NCBI GenBank assembly: GCA_044226785.1
Contig: JBGAGK010000005.1
Location: 100,275 to 164,274, forward strand
DNA: 64,000 nucleotides
Source of the DNA: TMP-86 sp039807285
Lineage (GTDB): Bacteria > Pseudomonadota > Gammaproteobacteria > Steroidobacterales > Steroidobacteraceae
Reading direction: 5' to 3'
Position numbers and translations under genes: made by a program. Shown here piece by piece: positions 18,694 to 27,340 of the stretch (position 1 is its first letter; the number at the start of each line of letters is the position of its first letter). A model generated the notes under the pieces. That model saw only the letters and a program-made list of their open reading frames with translations. It was not told the origin of the DNA and did not search any database.

Positions 18694-20037
18694 TCAACCG
18701 GTCTCCAGGGCATCGCCCAGGCGGCGCAGAGCCTGAACCCGCATGCCCTCCGGTGCCTTCTTCGGCACATTGGCCGCCGGCACCAGGGCGGTCCGAAAAC
18801 CATGTTTGGCGGCTTCACGAACCCGCTCTTCTCCGAATGGCACGGGCCTGATTTCCCCTGCCAGGCCGATCTCGCCGAACGCCACCAGGTCCTGGGGCAG
18901 CGGAACATCCAGCAGGCTGGATCGGGCCGCCAGCACGATGGCAAGATCCGCTGCCGTTTCCGTGAGCCGCACACCGCCGACCATGTTGGCGAATACGTCC
19001 TGAGAATGCAGGGCAATACCCGCATGGCGATGTGCCACCGCCAGCAGCATCGACAGGCGGTTCGCATCGATGCCCACCGCCACCCGCCGCGGATTGGGCG
19101 CATGCGATTCGTCCACCAGCGCCTGCACCTCGATCAGCAGTGAACGGCTCCCCTCACGCAGGACCGTCACGACACTGCCCGACACCGGCTGCTCATGCCG
19201 CGACAGAAACATGGCCGAGGGGTTCCGGACTTCACGCAGGCCCTCCTCAACCATCGCGAACACACCCAGTTCGTTGGCGGCGCCGAAGCGGTTCTTGACT
19301 GAACGCAGCACGCGGAACCGGCTTCCGGTATCGCTTTCGAAGTACAGGACGGTATCGACCATGTGTTCCAGCACGCGCGGCCCGGCGATCTGCCCCTCCT
19401 TGGTCACATGCCCCACCAGCAGCACCGCCACACCCCGGCTCTTTGCAAAGCGTACGAGATCGGCCGTGCACTCACGCAGCTGCGATACTGCGCCGGGAGC
19501 CGCCTCGACCCGGTCCGTGAACATGGTCTGGATCGAATCCACGATCAGCACTCGGGCCTTGAGCCTCCTGGCCTCTTCCAGGATCGCCTCCAGATGGGTC
19601 TGCGCCACCAGATTCGCAGCTGCCTGGGCAAGGCCGAGGCGACGTGCCCGCAATGCCACCTGGCCGGGGGACTCCTCGCCGGTGGCATACAGCACCGGTC
19701 CGACCGCAGCCAGCGCCGCAGCCGCCTGCAACATCAGCGTGGACTTTCCGATCCCGGGATCCCCGCCGATCAGCGTCACCGACCCTTCGACCAGTCCACC
19801 ACCCAGCACCCGGTCCAGTTCTGCGGATCCGGTCACAAAACGCTGCTGTTCGGCTGCCGACTGGACGGTCAGGCTGGGTTCGGCGGAAGCATGACTCGCA
19901 GCGTGCGCCGCCCGGGTACGCGGGGCGGCTTCCGCGACCATCGTGTTCCATTCCCCGCAGGCCGCGCACTGACCCTGCCATTTCGGAGCACTCGCACCGC
20001 AGGACTGACACAGGAATACCTCCTTCGATCTGGCCAA
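18694..20037 (-). CDS. radA: RadA (Sms), DNA recombination ATPase
   Basis: Branch-migration ATPase used in recombinational repair. 447 aa from TTG at 20035-20037, giving (M)ARSKEVFLCQSCG, which aligns with the normal MAK-x-FVC start; GGGGGG upstream can act as ribosome site. A second TTG 18 bp earlier is possible. Zinc finger CQSCGASAPKWQGQCAAC, Walker A GDPGIGKST, RadA-specific KNRFG, and a Lon-like C-terminal domain are present. Convergent with yfjD, only 5 bp apart. Confidence 0.95.
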   Translation of the reverse strand: MARSKEVFLCQSCGASAPKWQGQCAACGEWNTMVAEAAPRTRAAHAASHASAEPSLTVQSAAEQQRFVTGSAELDRVLGGGLVEGSVTLIGGDPGIGKSTLMLQAAAALAAVGPVLYATGEESPGQVALRARRLGLAQAAANLVAQTHLEAILEEARRLKARVLIVDSIQTMFTDRVEAAPGAVSQLRECTADLVRFAKSRGVAVLLVGHVTKEGQIAGPRVLEHMVDTVLYFESDTGSRFRVLRSVKNRFGAANELGVFAMVEEGLREVRNPSAMFLSRHEQPVSGSVVTVLREGSRSLLIEVQALVDESHAPNPRRVAVGIDANRLSMLLAVAHRHAGIALHSQDVFANMVGGVRLTETAADLAIVLAARSSLLDVPLPQDLVAFGEIGLAGEIRPVPFGEERVREAAKHGFRTALVPAANVPKKAPEGMRVQALRRLGDALETG

Positions 20038-20133
20038 ATGCCCCCCTTGCGCCAATTTCGTGAAATTTGCCCTGCAGATATTTGGCCCTGATCACCTATA
20101 CTTCGCAATCAATATGTTCAAGCCGGCACCCCC

Positions 20134-21537
20134 ATGCGCAAGTTCGGGATGATCGCCATGGCGCTGGGTGCCGTGCTCGTGGTCGTCGACCTGGCACTGC
20201 GCTCCCTGGCTGGTTCATCCACCTGGACCTGGCTGGCAGGCATCGTGTTCCTGATGGCGGGCGCAGTCGCATGGAAGACAAGCGCGCGCTCCATACAGCC
20301 CGTGTTGCGCGCGCCTCCTGCACCCACGCCGCCACCGGGTCTTGAGACCACGCACCTGCTGGAGAACTTCGAACAGCGATTTGCCGAACTCAAGAAGCGG
20401 GCTCCGAGCGCAACCGTGCTGGGTGACCTGCATGATCTGGCCAGCAAGCTCGAACAGCATGGCCGGATCGCACAGGCGACGGCTGTCTTCCGCCATCTCG
20501 TCCGTCTGGACGCGGGCTTTCGCGATGCGGATGCGCGTCTGAAGCGGTTGATCGACCGGCAGGGGCCGGTCGGTCAGCGCGCCACCGCGCCAGCGCCCGC
20601 GAAGCCCCAGCCTCCGGCGCGCCCGGCCGCTAAGCCCGCATTGCAGCCTGCGAAGGTCGATGCCAAAGGTGCGGTAGCCGAGGGCATGCACGGTGAGGTC
20701 CGGAGCCTGGGCCGTTACCGGCTCGAACGTGAGATCGGCCGCGGCGCCATGGGCACGGTCTATCTGGGCCGCGATTCGGCCATCAACCGGCTCGTCGCGG
20801 TCAAGGCAATCCCGCTGGCGCGCGAGTTCAGCGATTCGGAACTGGTCGAGGCACGGTCGAGGTTCTTTCGCGAAGCCGAGACTGCCGGGCGGCTCAACCA
20901 CCCCGGCATCGTCACCATCTACGACGTCGGCGAACAGGATGGGCTGGCCTACATTGCCATGGAGTACCTGAAGGGCAGACACCTGAGTGACTTCGCAACA
21001 CCCGCCTCGCTTCTGGAGCCCCGCAAGGTGATGGATCTCATGGCCCGCACGGCCGATGCACTGGGGTTCGCGCATCGGCAGAATGTCGTGCACCGTGACA
21101 TCAAGCCGGCTAATCTCATGTTCGATCCGGCGAGCGATTCGCTCAAGATCACGGATTTCGGCATCGCCCGCCTCACCGATTCGGGTTGCACGCGGACCGG
21201 CATCGTCCTGGGTACGCCTTCGTTCATGTCGCCCGAGCAACTCGAGGGGCGTGCGGTCAGCGGTGCATCCGACCTGTTCTCGCTCGGAGTCAGCCTGTTC
21301 CAGTTGCTGACTGCGCAACTGCCCTTCCGCGCCGACACCATGACCGGCCTGATGCAGCAGATCGCAGAAATGCCACATCCCTCCATCCGGGCAATTCGCC
21401 CCGATCTGCCCGACTGCGTGCAGAAAGTGATCGACCGTGCGCTGGCAAAGCAGCCGGAGCGGCGATTCGAGTCAGGCATGCAGATGGCCGCGGCGCTGCA
21501 GGACTGCTCCAGGCAAATCCCGGGTGTTGCATCGTGA
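20134..21537 (+). CDS. Membrane-anchored Ser/Thr protein kinase
   Basis: 467 aa. Two hydrophobic helices at residues 5-24 and 32-47 form an N-terminal hairpin. Then come a coiled/TPR-like stretch (about 75-142) and a Pro/Ala-rich linker (150-180). The Hanks-type kinase domain spans about 194-455: G-loop IGRGAMGTVYLG, K224 in VAVKAI, catalytic HRDIKPAN (320-327), DFG 341-343 and GTPSFMSPEQ. All catalytic residues are present. The hairpin leaves both termini cytosolic, so there is no periplasmic sensor domain. It heads a tight cluster with a PP2C phosphatase and an FHA protein. Confidence 0.93.
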   Translation: MRKFGMIAMALGAVLVVVDLALRSLAGSSTWTWLAGIVFLMAGAVAWKTSARSIQPVLRAPPAPTPPPGLETTHLLENFEQRFAELKKRAPSATVLGDLHDLASKLEQHGRIAQATAVFRHLVRLDAGFRDADARLKRLIDRQGPVGQRATAPAPAKPQPPARPAAKPALQPAKVDAKGAVAEGMHGEVRSLGRYRLEREIGRGAMGTVYLGRDSAINRLVAVKAIPLAREFSDSELVEARSRFFREAETAGRLNHPGIVTIYDVGEQDGLAYIAMEYLKGRHLSDFATPASLLEPRKVMDLMARTADALGFAHRQNVVHRDIKPANLMFDPASDSLKITDFGIARLTDSGCTRTGIVLGTPSFMSPEQLEGRAVSGASDLFSLGVSLFQLLTAQLPFRADTMTGLMQQIAEMPHPSIRAIRPDLPDCVQKVIDRALAKQPERRFESGMQMAAALQDCSRQIPGVAS

Positions 21538-21556
21538 CCGGCCACCTGTACGAAAC

Positions 21557-22402
21557 ATGGCGGATCCGGCCATGAGCACCAGCCTGCGCGGAAAGATCGC
21601 CTGCGTGGCCCTTACGGATACCGGAAAGGTTCGTGAGCACAACGAGGACATGATCGGCACCGAAGCCGATATCGGCCTGTTCGTCCTGGCCGACGGCATG
21701 GGTGGATACAATGCCGGCGAAGTGGCCAGCGGCATCGCCGTGAAGACCATCATCAGCCTGGTGCGCGATGCCATACAGAAGGAAGATCTCAGCACTCCGG
21801 ATGCCAACGGCGGTCTCACCCGGCCCAGCATCATCCTTCGCGACGCCATTCATCGCGCCAACAAGATCATCTACCACACCTCCAAGACCCAGCCGCAATG
21901 CGAGGGCATGGGAACGACGGTGGTGGCCTGCCTGTTCCACGACAACCGGATTTCAATTGCCCATGTGGGGGATTCCCGCCTCTACCGGCTTCGCGACAAC
22001 CGCTTCGAGCAGCTGACCATGGACCATTCCCTGCTGCAGGAACTGGTGGACCGGGGCTTTTATTCCCAGGAGGAGGCGCAGCGGGCCACCAACAAGAATT
22101 ATGTCACGCGTGCGCTGGGCGTCGAACAGCAGGTCGACGTGGAGATCCACGAAGAGCCGGTCCAGAAGAGCGATTACTATGTCCTGTGCTCCGACGGCCT
22201 CTCCGACATGATCGAAGATGAGGACATTCATTTAACTATCAGCACCTTTAGTGCTAATCTTGATACCGTTGCCAAGCAATTGATCCAGCTTTCCAACGAC
22301 AATGGCGGCCGGGACAACATCTCTGTCATCATGGCGCACGTACAGGAAGCTTTCCCCGCAAAGCGACGTTTATTTGACAAAATACTGGGATGGTTTGGTT
22401 AA
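21557..22402 (+). CDS. PP2C-family protein phosphatase
   Basis: 281 aa from ATG 21557 (ATG 21572 is an alternative). PP2C/PPM motifs run in order: TDTGKVREHNEDMIG, FVLADGMGGYNAGEVAS (metal-binding Asp and Gly), GMGTTVVACLF, IAHVGDSRLYRLRD, ALGV, VLCSDGLSDMIED and NGGRDNISVI. All metal-ligand aspartates appear intact. It lies 19 bp after the kinase and most likely reverses its phosphorylation. No membrane segment. Confidence 0.93.
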   Translation: MADPAMSTSLRGKIACVALTDTGKVREHNEDMIGTEADIGLFVLADGMGGYNAGEVASGIAVKTIISLVRDAIQKEDLSTPDANGGLTRPSIILRDAIHRANKIIYHTSKTQPQCEGMGTTVVACLFHDNRISIAHVGDSRLYRLRDNRFEQLTMDHSLLQELVDRGFYSQEEAQRATNKNYVTRALGVEQQVDVEIHEEPVQKSDYYVLCSDGLSDMIEDEDIHLTISTFSANLDTVAKQLIQLSNDNGGRDNISVIMAHVQEAFPAKRRLFDKILGWFG

Positions 22403-22420
22403 GGTCACGGGGGTAATCCA

Positions 22421-23140
22421 ATGGCACGCCTGCTGCTGAGCTTGGATGGTCAGGTACTGGCCGAGTACAACATGAACAAGGAGCGCTACACGATCGGGCG
22501 CCTGCCGGACAACGACATCCGGATCGACAACCCTGCCGTGAGCGGCCATCACTCGCTGATCATCAACATCCTCAACGATTCCTTCCTCGAGGACCTGAAC
22601 AGCACCAACGGCACGTACGTCAATGGCAAGCTCATCAAGAAGCACGCCATGCAGCACGGTGACGTCATCACCGTCGGACATCACCAGTTGCGTTTCGTGG
22701 ACCAGCAGGAAAGCGACAGCTCCCAGGAAGAGTTCGAAAAGACCATGGTCATCACCTCGAGTTCGCAGGGTGAGGACCGGATTCGCCGCGTCGGTCATGC
22801 CGTTGAGCAGGCAGCAAAGGCGATGCCCAGCCGGCGCCCCGCGGCAAGTGCCGATCCTGGCATGGCGCTGCCCAAGGCCAAGCTGCAGGTCCTCAGTGGT
22901 GCATTTGCGGGACGGGAACTCGAGTTGACCAAGGCGCTGACCACGCTGGGCCGACCCGGCATCCAGGTGGCAGCGATCACACGACGCTCGGAAGGCTACT
23001 TCATCGTGCATGTCGACAGCGGCACCGAGAACGACTACCCGCTGGTCAATGGAGTTCCGATCGGGCCGCAGGCGCGACGTCTCAACGACAACGACGTGGT
23101 GCAGCTGGCCGGCGTGAAGATGGGCTTTTTCGAAAGCTGA
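22421..23140 (+). CDS. FHA-domain protein (two FHA-like repeats)
   Basis: 239 aa. The first FHA domain (about 20-95) has YTIGRLPDNDIRIDNPAVSGHH and STNGTYVNG, the phosphothreonine-reading residues. After a linker (100-145), a second FHA-like unit (about 148-239) keeps LTTLGRPGIQVAAITRR and LVNGVPI, but with poorer conservation of the Arg-Ser-His core. It probably docks the phosphorylated kinase or its target. Last gene of the cluster, 18 bp after the phosphatase. Confidence 0.9.
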   Translation: MARLLLSLDGQVLAEYNMNKERYTIGRLPDNDIRIDNPAVSGHHSLIINILNDSFLEDLNSTNGTYVNGKLIKKHAMQHGDVITVGHHQLRFVDQQESDSSQEEFEKTMVITSSSQGEDRIRRVGHAVEQAAKAMPSRRPAASADPGMALPKAKLQVLSGAFAGRELELTKALTTLGRPGIQVAAITRRSEGYFIVHVDSGTENDYPLVNGVPIGPQARRLNDNDVVQLAGVKMGFFES

Positions 23141-23143
23141 GGG

Positions 23144-23167
23144 TGCACGCGGGCATGCCCGCGTGCA
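23144..23167. terminator. Perfect 24-bp palindrome between convergent genes
   Basis: TGCACGCGGGCATGCCCGCGTGCA reads identically on both strands; as RNA it gives a 10-bp stem with a CATG loop. It fills the 30-bp gap between the FHA stop and the alr stop. There is no T-run on either side. A bidirectional terminator is the natural reading; a protein-binding palindrome is possible. Confidence 0.6.
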
Positions 23168-23170
23168 GGA

Positions 23171-24247
23171 TCAGACCACGCTGACGGCCACGCGCTGGCT
23201 GATTCCGCACAGCAATTCGTACGGCACCGTGCCCGCACACGATGCGATCCGCTCCACCGGCAGTCCATCGCCCCACAGCACCACTTCCGTCCCCACCCGG
23301 GCCTGCGGCACATCAGTGACATCCACACCCAGCATGTCCATGGACACCCTGCCAGCGAGCGGCGCTCGTCGGCCGGCCACGAGGACCTGCGTGCTGGAGA
23401 TGACATTGCGCGGATACCCATCACCGTAGCCGATGGCTGCAATGGCCAGTACCGTCCTGCGGCGTGCCGTCCACTGGCTGCCATAACCCACGCTCTCGCC
23501 GGCCTCCAGAGTCTTGACGGCGATGATGCGCGTGCGCAATGTCATCACCGGCAGCAGGCCGAGCTCCGTTCCCACCCGATCCGCAAACGGGGACACTCCG
23601 AAAAGGGCCACGCCGGGCCGCACCCAGTCGCGCTGGGCCTCAGGAAACGCAAACAGCGCTGCCGAGTTCGCCGTGCTCTGCTCACCTTCAAGCCCCGCGC
23701 AGACACGATCAAACACGGCAAGCTGCTGCGCGGTACCCGGATGCTCGGGCGTATCGGCGTTGGCCATGTGGGTGCACAGGCGAACCGGCTGGCGCACGCA
23801 GACCATGCGTCTGAGTGCACTGAGCGCAGACTCGAACTCGCCGGGCCGGAATCCAAGCCGGTTCATGCCGGTATCGAGCTTCAGCCAGACGGGGAAGACC
23901 GCATCCACGGGCGCCTCCCGCAGCAGGTCGATCTGGCCGGCACTGTGCACCACCAGTTCGAAGCGGGCCTTCGCCGCAGCCATCAGCTGCTCGCGATCGA
24001 ACACCCCCTCGAGCAGCACCACCGGCTGAGTGATACCTGCATTTCGAAGGATGATCCCCTCCTCGATGCGCGCCACGGCAAAGGCGTCGGCTTGTCCGAG
24101 AGCCTGCGCGACCGCTGCCAGACCATGACCGTAGGCATTGGCCTTGACCACCGCCATGACCCTGGATCGGGCTGCATGGCGCCGGATGGCCTCCAGGTTG
24201 TGACGTAACGCCGCCGTGGAGATCGTGGCGCTGACCAGTGCCCTCAT
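23171..24247 (-). CDS. alr: Alanine racemase
   Basis: PLP enzyme interconverting L- and D-alanine for peptidoglycan. 358 aa, normal for Alr. The PLP lysine is K35 in AVVKANAYGHG; the catalytic tyrosine is in SVGYGSQWTARR; LDTGMNRLGF and MLGVDVTDVP complete the family pattern. It sits 16 bp downstream of dnaB, as in many gammaproteobacteria. Confidence 0.96.
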   Translation of the reverse strand: MRALVSATISTAALRHNLEAIRRHAARSRVMAVVKANAYGHGLAAVAQALGQADAFAVARIEEGIILRNAGITQPVVLLEGVFDREQLMAAAKARFELVVHSAGQIDLLREAPVDAVFPVWLKLDTGMNRLGFRPGEFESALSALRRMVCVRQPVRLCTHMANADTPEHPGTAQQLAVFDRVCAGLEGEQSTANSAALFAFPEAQRDWVRPGVALFGVSPFADRVGTELGLLPVMTLRTRIIAVKTLEAGESVGYGSQWTARRRTVLAIAAIGYGDGYPRNVISSTQVLVAGRRAPLAGRVSMDMLGVDVTDVPQARVGTEVVLWGDGLPVERIASCAGTVPYELLCGISQRVAVSVV

Positions 24248-24263
24248 CGGGCAGGATGCCCCA

Positions 24264-26831
24264 TCAGAAAACCCCTTCCGAGTATGACTCCGGAGCGAAG
24301 TTCTCGAACTTGGTGTACTGACCCAGGAAGGTCAGCTGGACATCACCGATGGGGCCGTTGCGCTGCTTGGCGATGATGATGTCTGCAATGCCCTTGCGCG
24401 TGGTATTGGGTTCGTACACTTCCTCGCGGTAGATGAGCAGGATCAGGTCCGCATCCTGCTCGATGGCACCGGAGTTGTGGCTGACCATGCCGTCGGCGAG
24501 CCAGCTGCCGGGACCAGGAACCGTCAGATCGAAAACCTCTTCCACGCCACAGGGCTCGACCGCCACCACGCGATCCCAGGCCAGATCCGCGCCCGCACTG
24601 CCGGTCTGCGGGACATCCGGGGATGCATCGCCCGCGCGCTCTGCCTCCGACACTTCAGGCGAGAACATGCGCAGGGCAGACCCGCCGCCCGACCTGCGCG
24701 GCGACATGCCTTCCTGTTCATGGGAGATCTGCGGCATGAGCTGCTCGGCAAGTCGCTGCGCTGGGACGACCCAGGGACCGAAAGCCCCCACGCGCGCCAG
24801 GAACACACGCTGCGCGAGCGGATCGCTGATGTCGATGGAGAAGACTATCTGCCCGGAGCGCTGCTGCGCGGCTCCCCCGCGCGCGATGATGCCGATGCGA
24901 AGCAGCAGGGCCGACACCTGCTGTGCCAGCCGTTCGCTCAAGGTTGAGAATGACACACGCACCCCGCTCCGGGCCGTCACCGGCCCGCGCACCTGGACGA
25001 TGCCGCCCGCCGCCCAAAGATGCCTGAGCAATTGGGAAATCTGTTCGTCATCGAACTGGAAGACTTCCGGCGGAAGCTCCCGGAGCTCAGGCAGGCATTG
25101 CGATATCCCCAGGGCTCCCAGCCCCCGGGCCGCAACGCCTGACCGGCGCTGCATGGCCCGGTCGGTGATGAGGTAGTGAAACCCGGACCGTACGCCGTCG
25201 ATGCGTTCGACACGGAAGCCAAGCTGGCGCCCCGCCCTGGCCACCGCCTCACCGTTGAGCTGGAAGCGCGTCGCATACCGCACCGAACGCTCGCCGGTCC
25301 ACCGGCCTGCCATGAGCAGGTGGGCGAGCAACAGGATCTGCTCCGGACTCCTCAAGACCGGCTGGTGCAACGCGGGCACCCGTCGAGCCAGACCCATCTG
25401 GTCGCCCGGCCCGATATCCGCCACTTCCTGCCAGCCGCGACTGGTGTACATGCGATGGCTGGCGGTCGCCCGGACGCTTCGGCCGCTGGCCAGCGTGAGC
25501 CGAAAAACCGGTTTCTCGCCCACCGACCAGACCTGGTCGCTGCGCGCCGGGACGATCCGCTGATCTGCGTCCATGGCCCAGACTTCAGGAGTCTGTCCGA
25601 CCAGGTCCCGGATGGGTACCCGACGGCCATCCGCGAGCCACACGGGCGTGTCACCCGTGACACATTCACGCAGGTCCGACATCACCGGTTTCTTTTCGAC
25701 CCGCTGCTCGACACCCCGATTCAGCTGTGAAAGGGCAATCACCGGGACTGACAGTTCCTTGGCCAGGGCCTTCAGCGACCGTGAAATCTCCGAAATCTCC
25801 GTGGCGCGGTTTTCCTTGGTGCCGCTGACCTGCATGAGCTGCAGGTAATCGACGACGATCAGGTCGAGTCCGTGCTCGCGCTTCAGGCGGCGGGCGCGCG
25901 CCCTGACTTCCGTGGGCGTGAGCGCAGGGGATTCATCGACGAACAGACGTGCGCCGGTCAGCTGGTTCATGGCCGTGTCGATGCGTGGCCAGTCCTCCTC
26001 GGAGAGCCGCCCTGATCGAAGATTCGCCTGGTTGATGCGCCCCAACGAGGAAATCATGCGCATGGTGATCGATTCTGCGGACATTTCCATGCTGAAGATG
26101 GCCGCGGACTTGCCGGCACCCAACGCCGCATTCTCGGCGATGTTCACGGCCAGGGTGGACTTGCCCATGGAAGGCCTTCCCGCAACGACGATCAGATCGC
26201 CCGGCTGCAGGCCCGAGGTCATCTCGTCCAGGACCTTGAACCCCGTGGCGATGCCAGTGAGATTGCCTCCGGAGTTGTACAGGGTGTCGATCCGGTCCAC
26301 CACCGTCGGCAGGATGTTCTTGACCGACCGGAAGCCGGCAACGCCACGCGCGCCGCGCTCCGCGATCTCGAACACGGCGCGCTCGGCATCATCGACGATC
26401 TCGCGTGCCTCGCGGCCCTCGGGGTCCAGTGCCGAAGCCACGATCCGGTTGCCGGCGGTTATCAGCTGTCGAAGCACCGCGCGCTCGCGCACGATGTCGG
26501 CGTACGCGCGGATGTTCGCGGCCGTGGGAGTGTCGCGCGCCAGTGTGCCGAGATAGGCAAGCCCGCCCACCTGCTCGAGCTGTCCCTTGCTCTGCAGGTA
26601 CTCGGACAGGGTCACCGCATCGCAGGGCTGGGAGCGGCCGATGAGCGTACCGGCTGCTTCGAAGATCAGCCGGTGGTCGTTCCGGTAGAAATCCTCGGTG
26701 CCGATACGGTCCGCGATCTGGTCCCAGGCGGTCGCTTCGATCATCAGCCCGCCGAGTACGGCCTGTTCGGCCTCCACCGAATTCGGTGGCAGCCGCACAT
26801 CGTCCCGGGACTCGACGTGTCGCTGCATCAC
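24264..26831 (-). CDS. dnaB: Replicative DNA helicase DnaB with in-frame intein
   Basis: Precursor of 855 codons (GTG at 26829-26831; ATG one codon later is equally possible). Removing the intein leaves a 458-residue DnaB, the standard size. Extein features: N-terminal domain 15-115, Walker A GRPSMGKST (219-226), Walker B IVVDYLQLM, and NRGVEQR-KKPVMSDLRE immediately before the insertion. The C-extein is 787-855, starting SGAIEQDADL. DnaB is the hexameric helicase at the replication fork, so growth must depend on protein splicing. It is flanked by rplI (upstream) and alr (downstream). Confidence 0.97.
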   Translation of the reverse strand: MMQRHVESRDDVRLPPNSVEAEQAVLGGLMIEATAWDQIADRIGTEDFYRNDHRLIFEAAGTLIGRSQPCDAVTLSEYLQSKGQLEQVGGLAYLGTLARDTPTAANIRAYADIVRERAVLRQLITAGNRIVASALDPEGREAREIVDDAERAVFEIAERGARGVAGFRSVKNILPTVVDRIDTLYNSGGNLTGIATGFKVLDEMTSGLQPGDLIVVAGRPSMGKSTLAVNIAENAALGAGKSAAIFSMEMSAESITMRMISSLGRINQANLRSGRLSEEDWPRIDTAMNQLTGARLFVDESPALTPTEVRARARRLKREHGLDLIVVDYLQLMQVSGTKENRATEISEISRSLKALAKELSVPVIALSQLNRGVEQRVEKKPVMSDLRECVTGDTPVWLADGRRVPIRDLVGQTPEVWAMDADQRIVPARSDQVWSVGEKPVFRLTLASGRSVRATASHRMYTSRGWQEVADIGPGDQMGLARRVPALHQPVLRSPEQILLLAHLLMAGRWTGERSVRYATRFQLNGEAVARAGRQLGFRVERIDGVRSGFHYLITDRAMQRRSGVAARGLGALGISQCLPELRELPPEVFQFDDEQISQLLRHLWAAGGIVQVRGPVTARSGVRVSFSTLSERLAQQVSALLLRIGIIARGGAAQQRSGQIVFSIDISDPLAQRVFLARVGAFGPWVVPAQRLAEQLMPQISHEQEGMSPRRSGGGSALRMFSPEVSEAERAGDASPDVPQTGSAGADLAWDRVVAVEPCGVEEVFDLTVPGPGSWLADGMVSHNSGAIEQDADLILLIYREEVYEPNTTRKGIADIIIAKQRNGPIGDVQLTFLGQYTKFENFAPESYSEGVF
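24474..25664 (-). other. Intein in DnaB (397 aa, degenerate homing endonuclease)
   Basis: Residues 390-786 of the dnaB product. Splicing residues are intact: Cys at the first position (CVTGDTPVWLADG), block B TASH (456-459), C-terminal block EEVFDLTVPGPGSWLADGMVSHN, penultimate His-Asn, and Ser as the first C-extein residue. The ends resemble the known cyanobacterial DnaB intein. The central region has two LAGLIDADG-like helices, LLLAHLLMAG (500-509) and LLRHLWAAGG (601-610). Both lack the aspartate expected at the catalytic position, so DNA cleavage is probably lost. A Gly/Ser-rich, low-complexity linker (708-748) precedes the C-terminal splicing part. Confidence 0.93.
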
Positions 26832-26873
26832 CCGTGCAAACTTCCTGTGCTGCGCAGACGCGGCGGTATCGCC

Positions 26874-27323
26874 TCAGTCCTCGGCGATGATGGAAACGGC
26901 GAGCACCACGTCCACGTCGGTGTGCAGGTGAAGCTGGACCTGGTGCTCACCCGTGATGCGGATCGGGCCGGCAGGCAGGCGCACTTCACTGCGGGACAGG
27001 GCGTGACCCGCGTGGGTCGCTGCAGCAGCGATGTCTGCAGTCCCGATCGAGCCGAACAGTTTGCCTTCGGCGCCGGCCTTGGCGCGCAACTCGAGTCTGA
27101 AGGCACCGAGCGACTCCGCGCGTGCCTGGGCGGCATTGAGATCCTCCGCAGCCCGGGCTTCCAGCTGCGCGCGCTGCGCATCGAACCGCGCAATGTTGGC
27201 TGCGGTGGCCACGGTGGCGCGACCGGTGGGCACCAGATAGTTGCGGGCATAGCCCGACTTGACCTTCACGCGATCGCCGATCTGGCCCAGATTCGCGACT
27301 TTCTGCAACAGGATGACTTCCAT
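26874..27323 (-). CDS. rplI: 50S ribosomal protein L9
   Basis: 149 aa. N-terminal MEVILLQKVANLGQIGDRVKVKSGYARNYL is the diagnostic L9 signature, followed by the long central helix and the C-terminal rRNA-binding domain. Part of rpsF-rpsR-rplI-dnaB; dnaB starts 42 bp downstream. Confidence 0.98.
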   Translation of the reverse strand: MEVILLQKVANLGQIGDRVKVKSGYARNYLVPTGRATVATAANIARFDAQRAQLEARAAEDLNAAQARAESLGAFRLELRAKAGAEGKLFGSIGTADIAAAATHAGHALSRSEVRLPAGPIRITGEHQVQLHLHTDVDVVLAVSIIAED

Positions 27324-27340
27324 GGGTTCCGCCTGGAGGA

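Noticed and set aside
20097..20102. TATACT as kinase promoter -10
   Set aside because: No -35 at 16-18 bp; left as an uncertain hint only.
20215..21378. A 387-codon minus-strand open frame opposite the kinase
   Set aside because: The plus strand carries all kinase motifs; the minus frame has none.
20134..23140. Assigning the kinase/phosphatase/FHA genes to a type VI secretion locus
   Set aside because: No tss structural gene is present within the window; only the signalling trio is seen.
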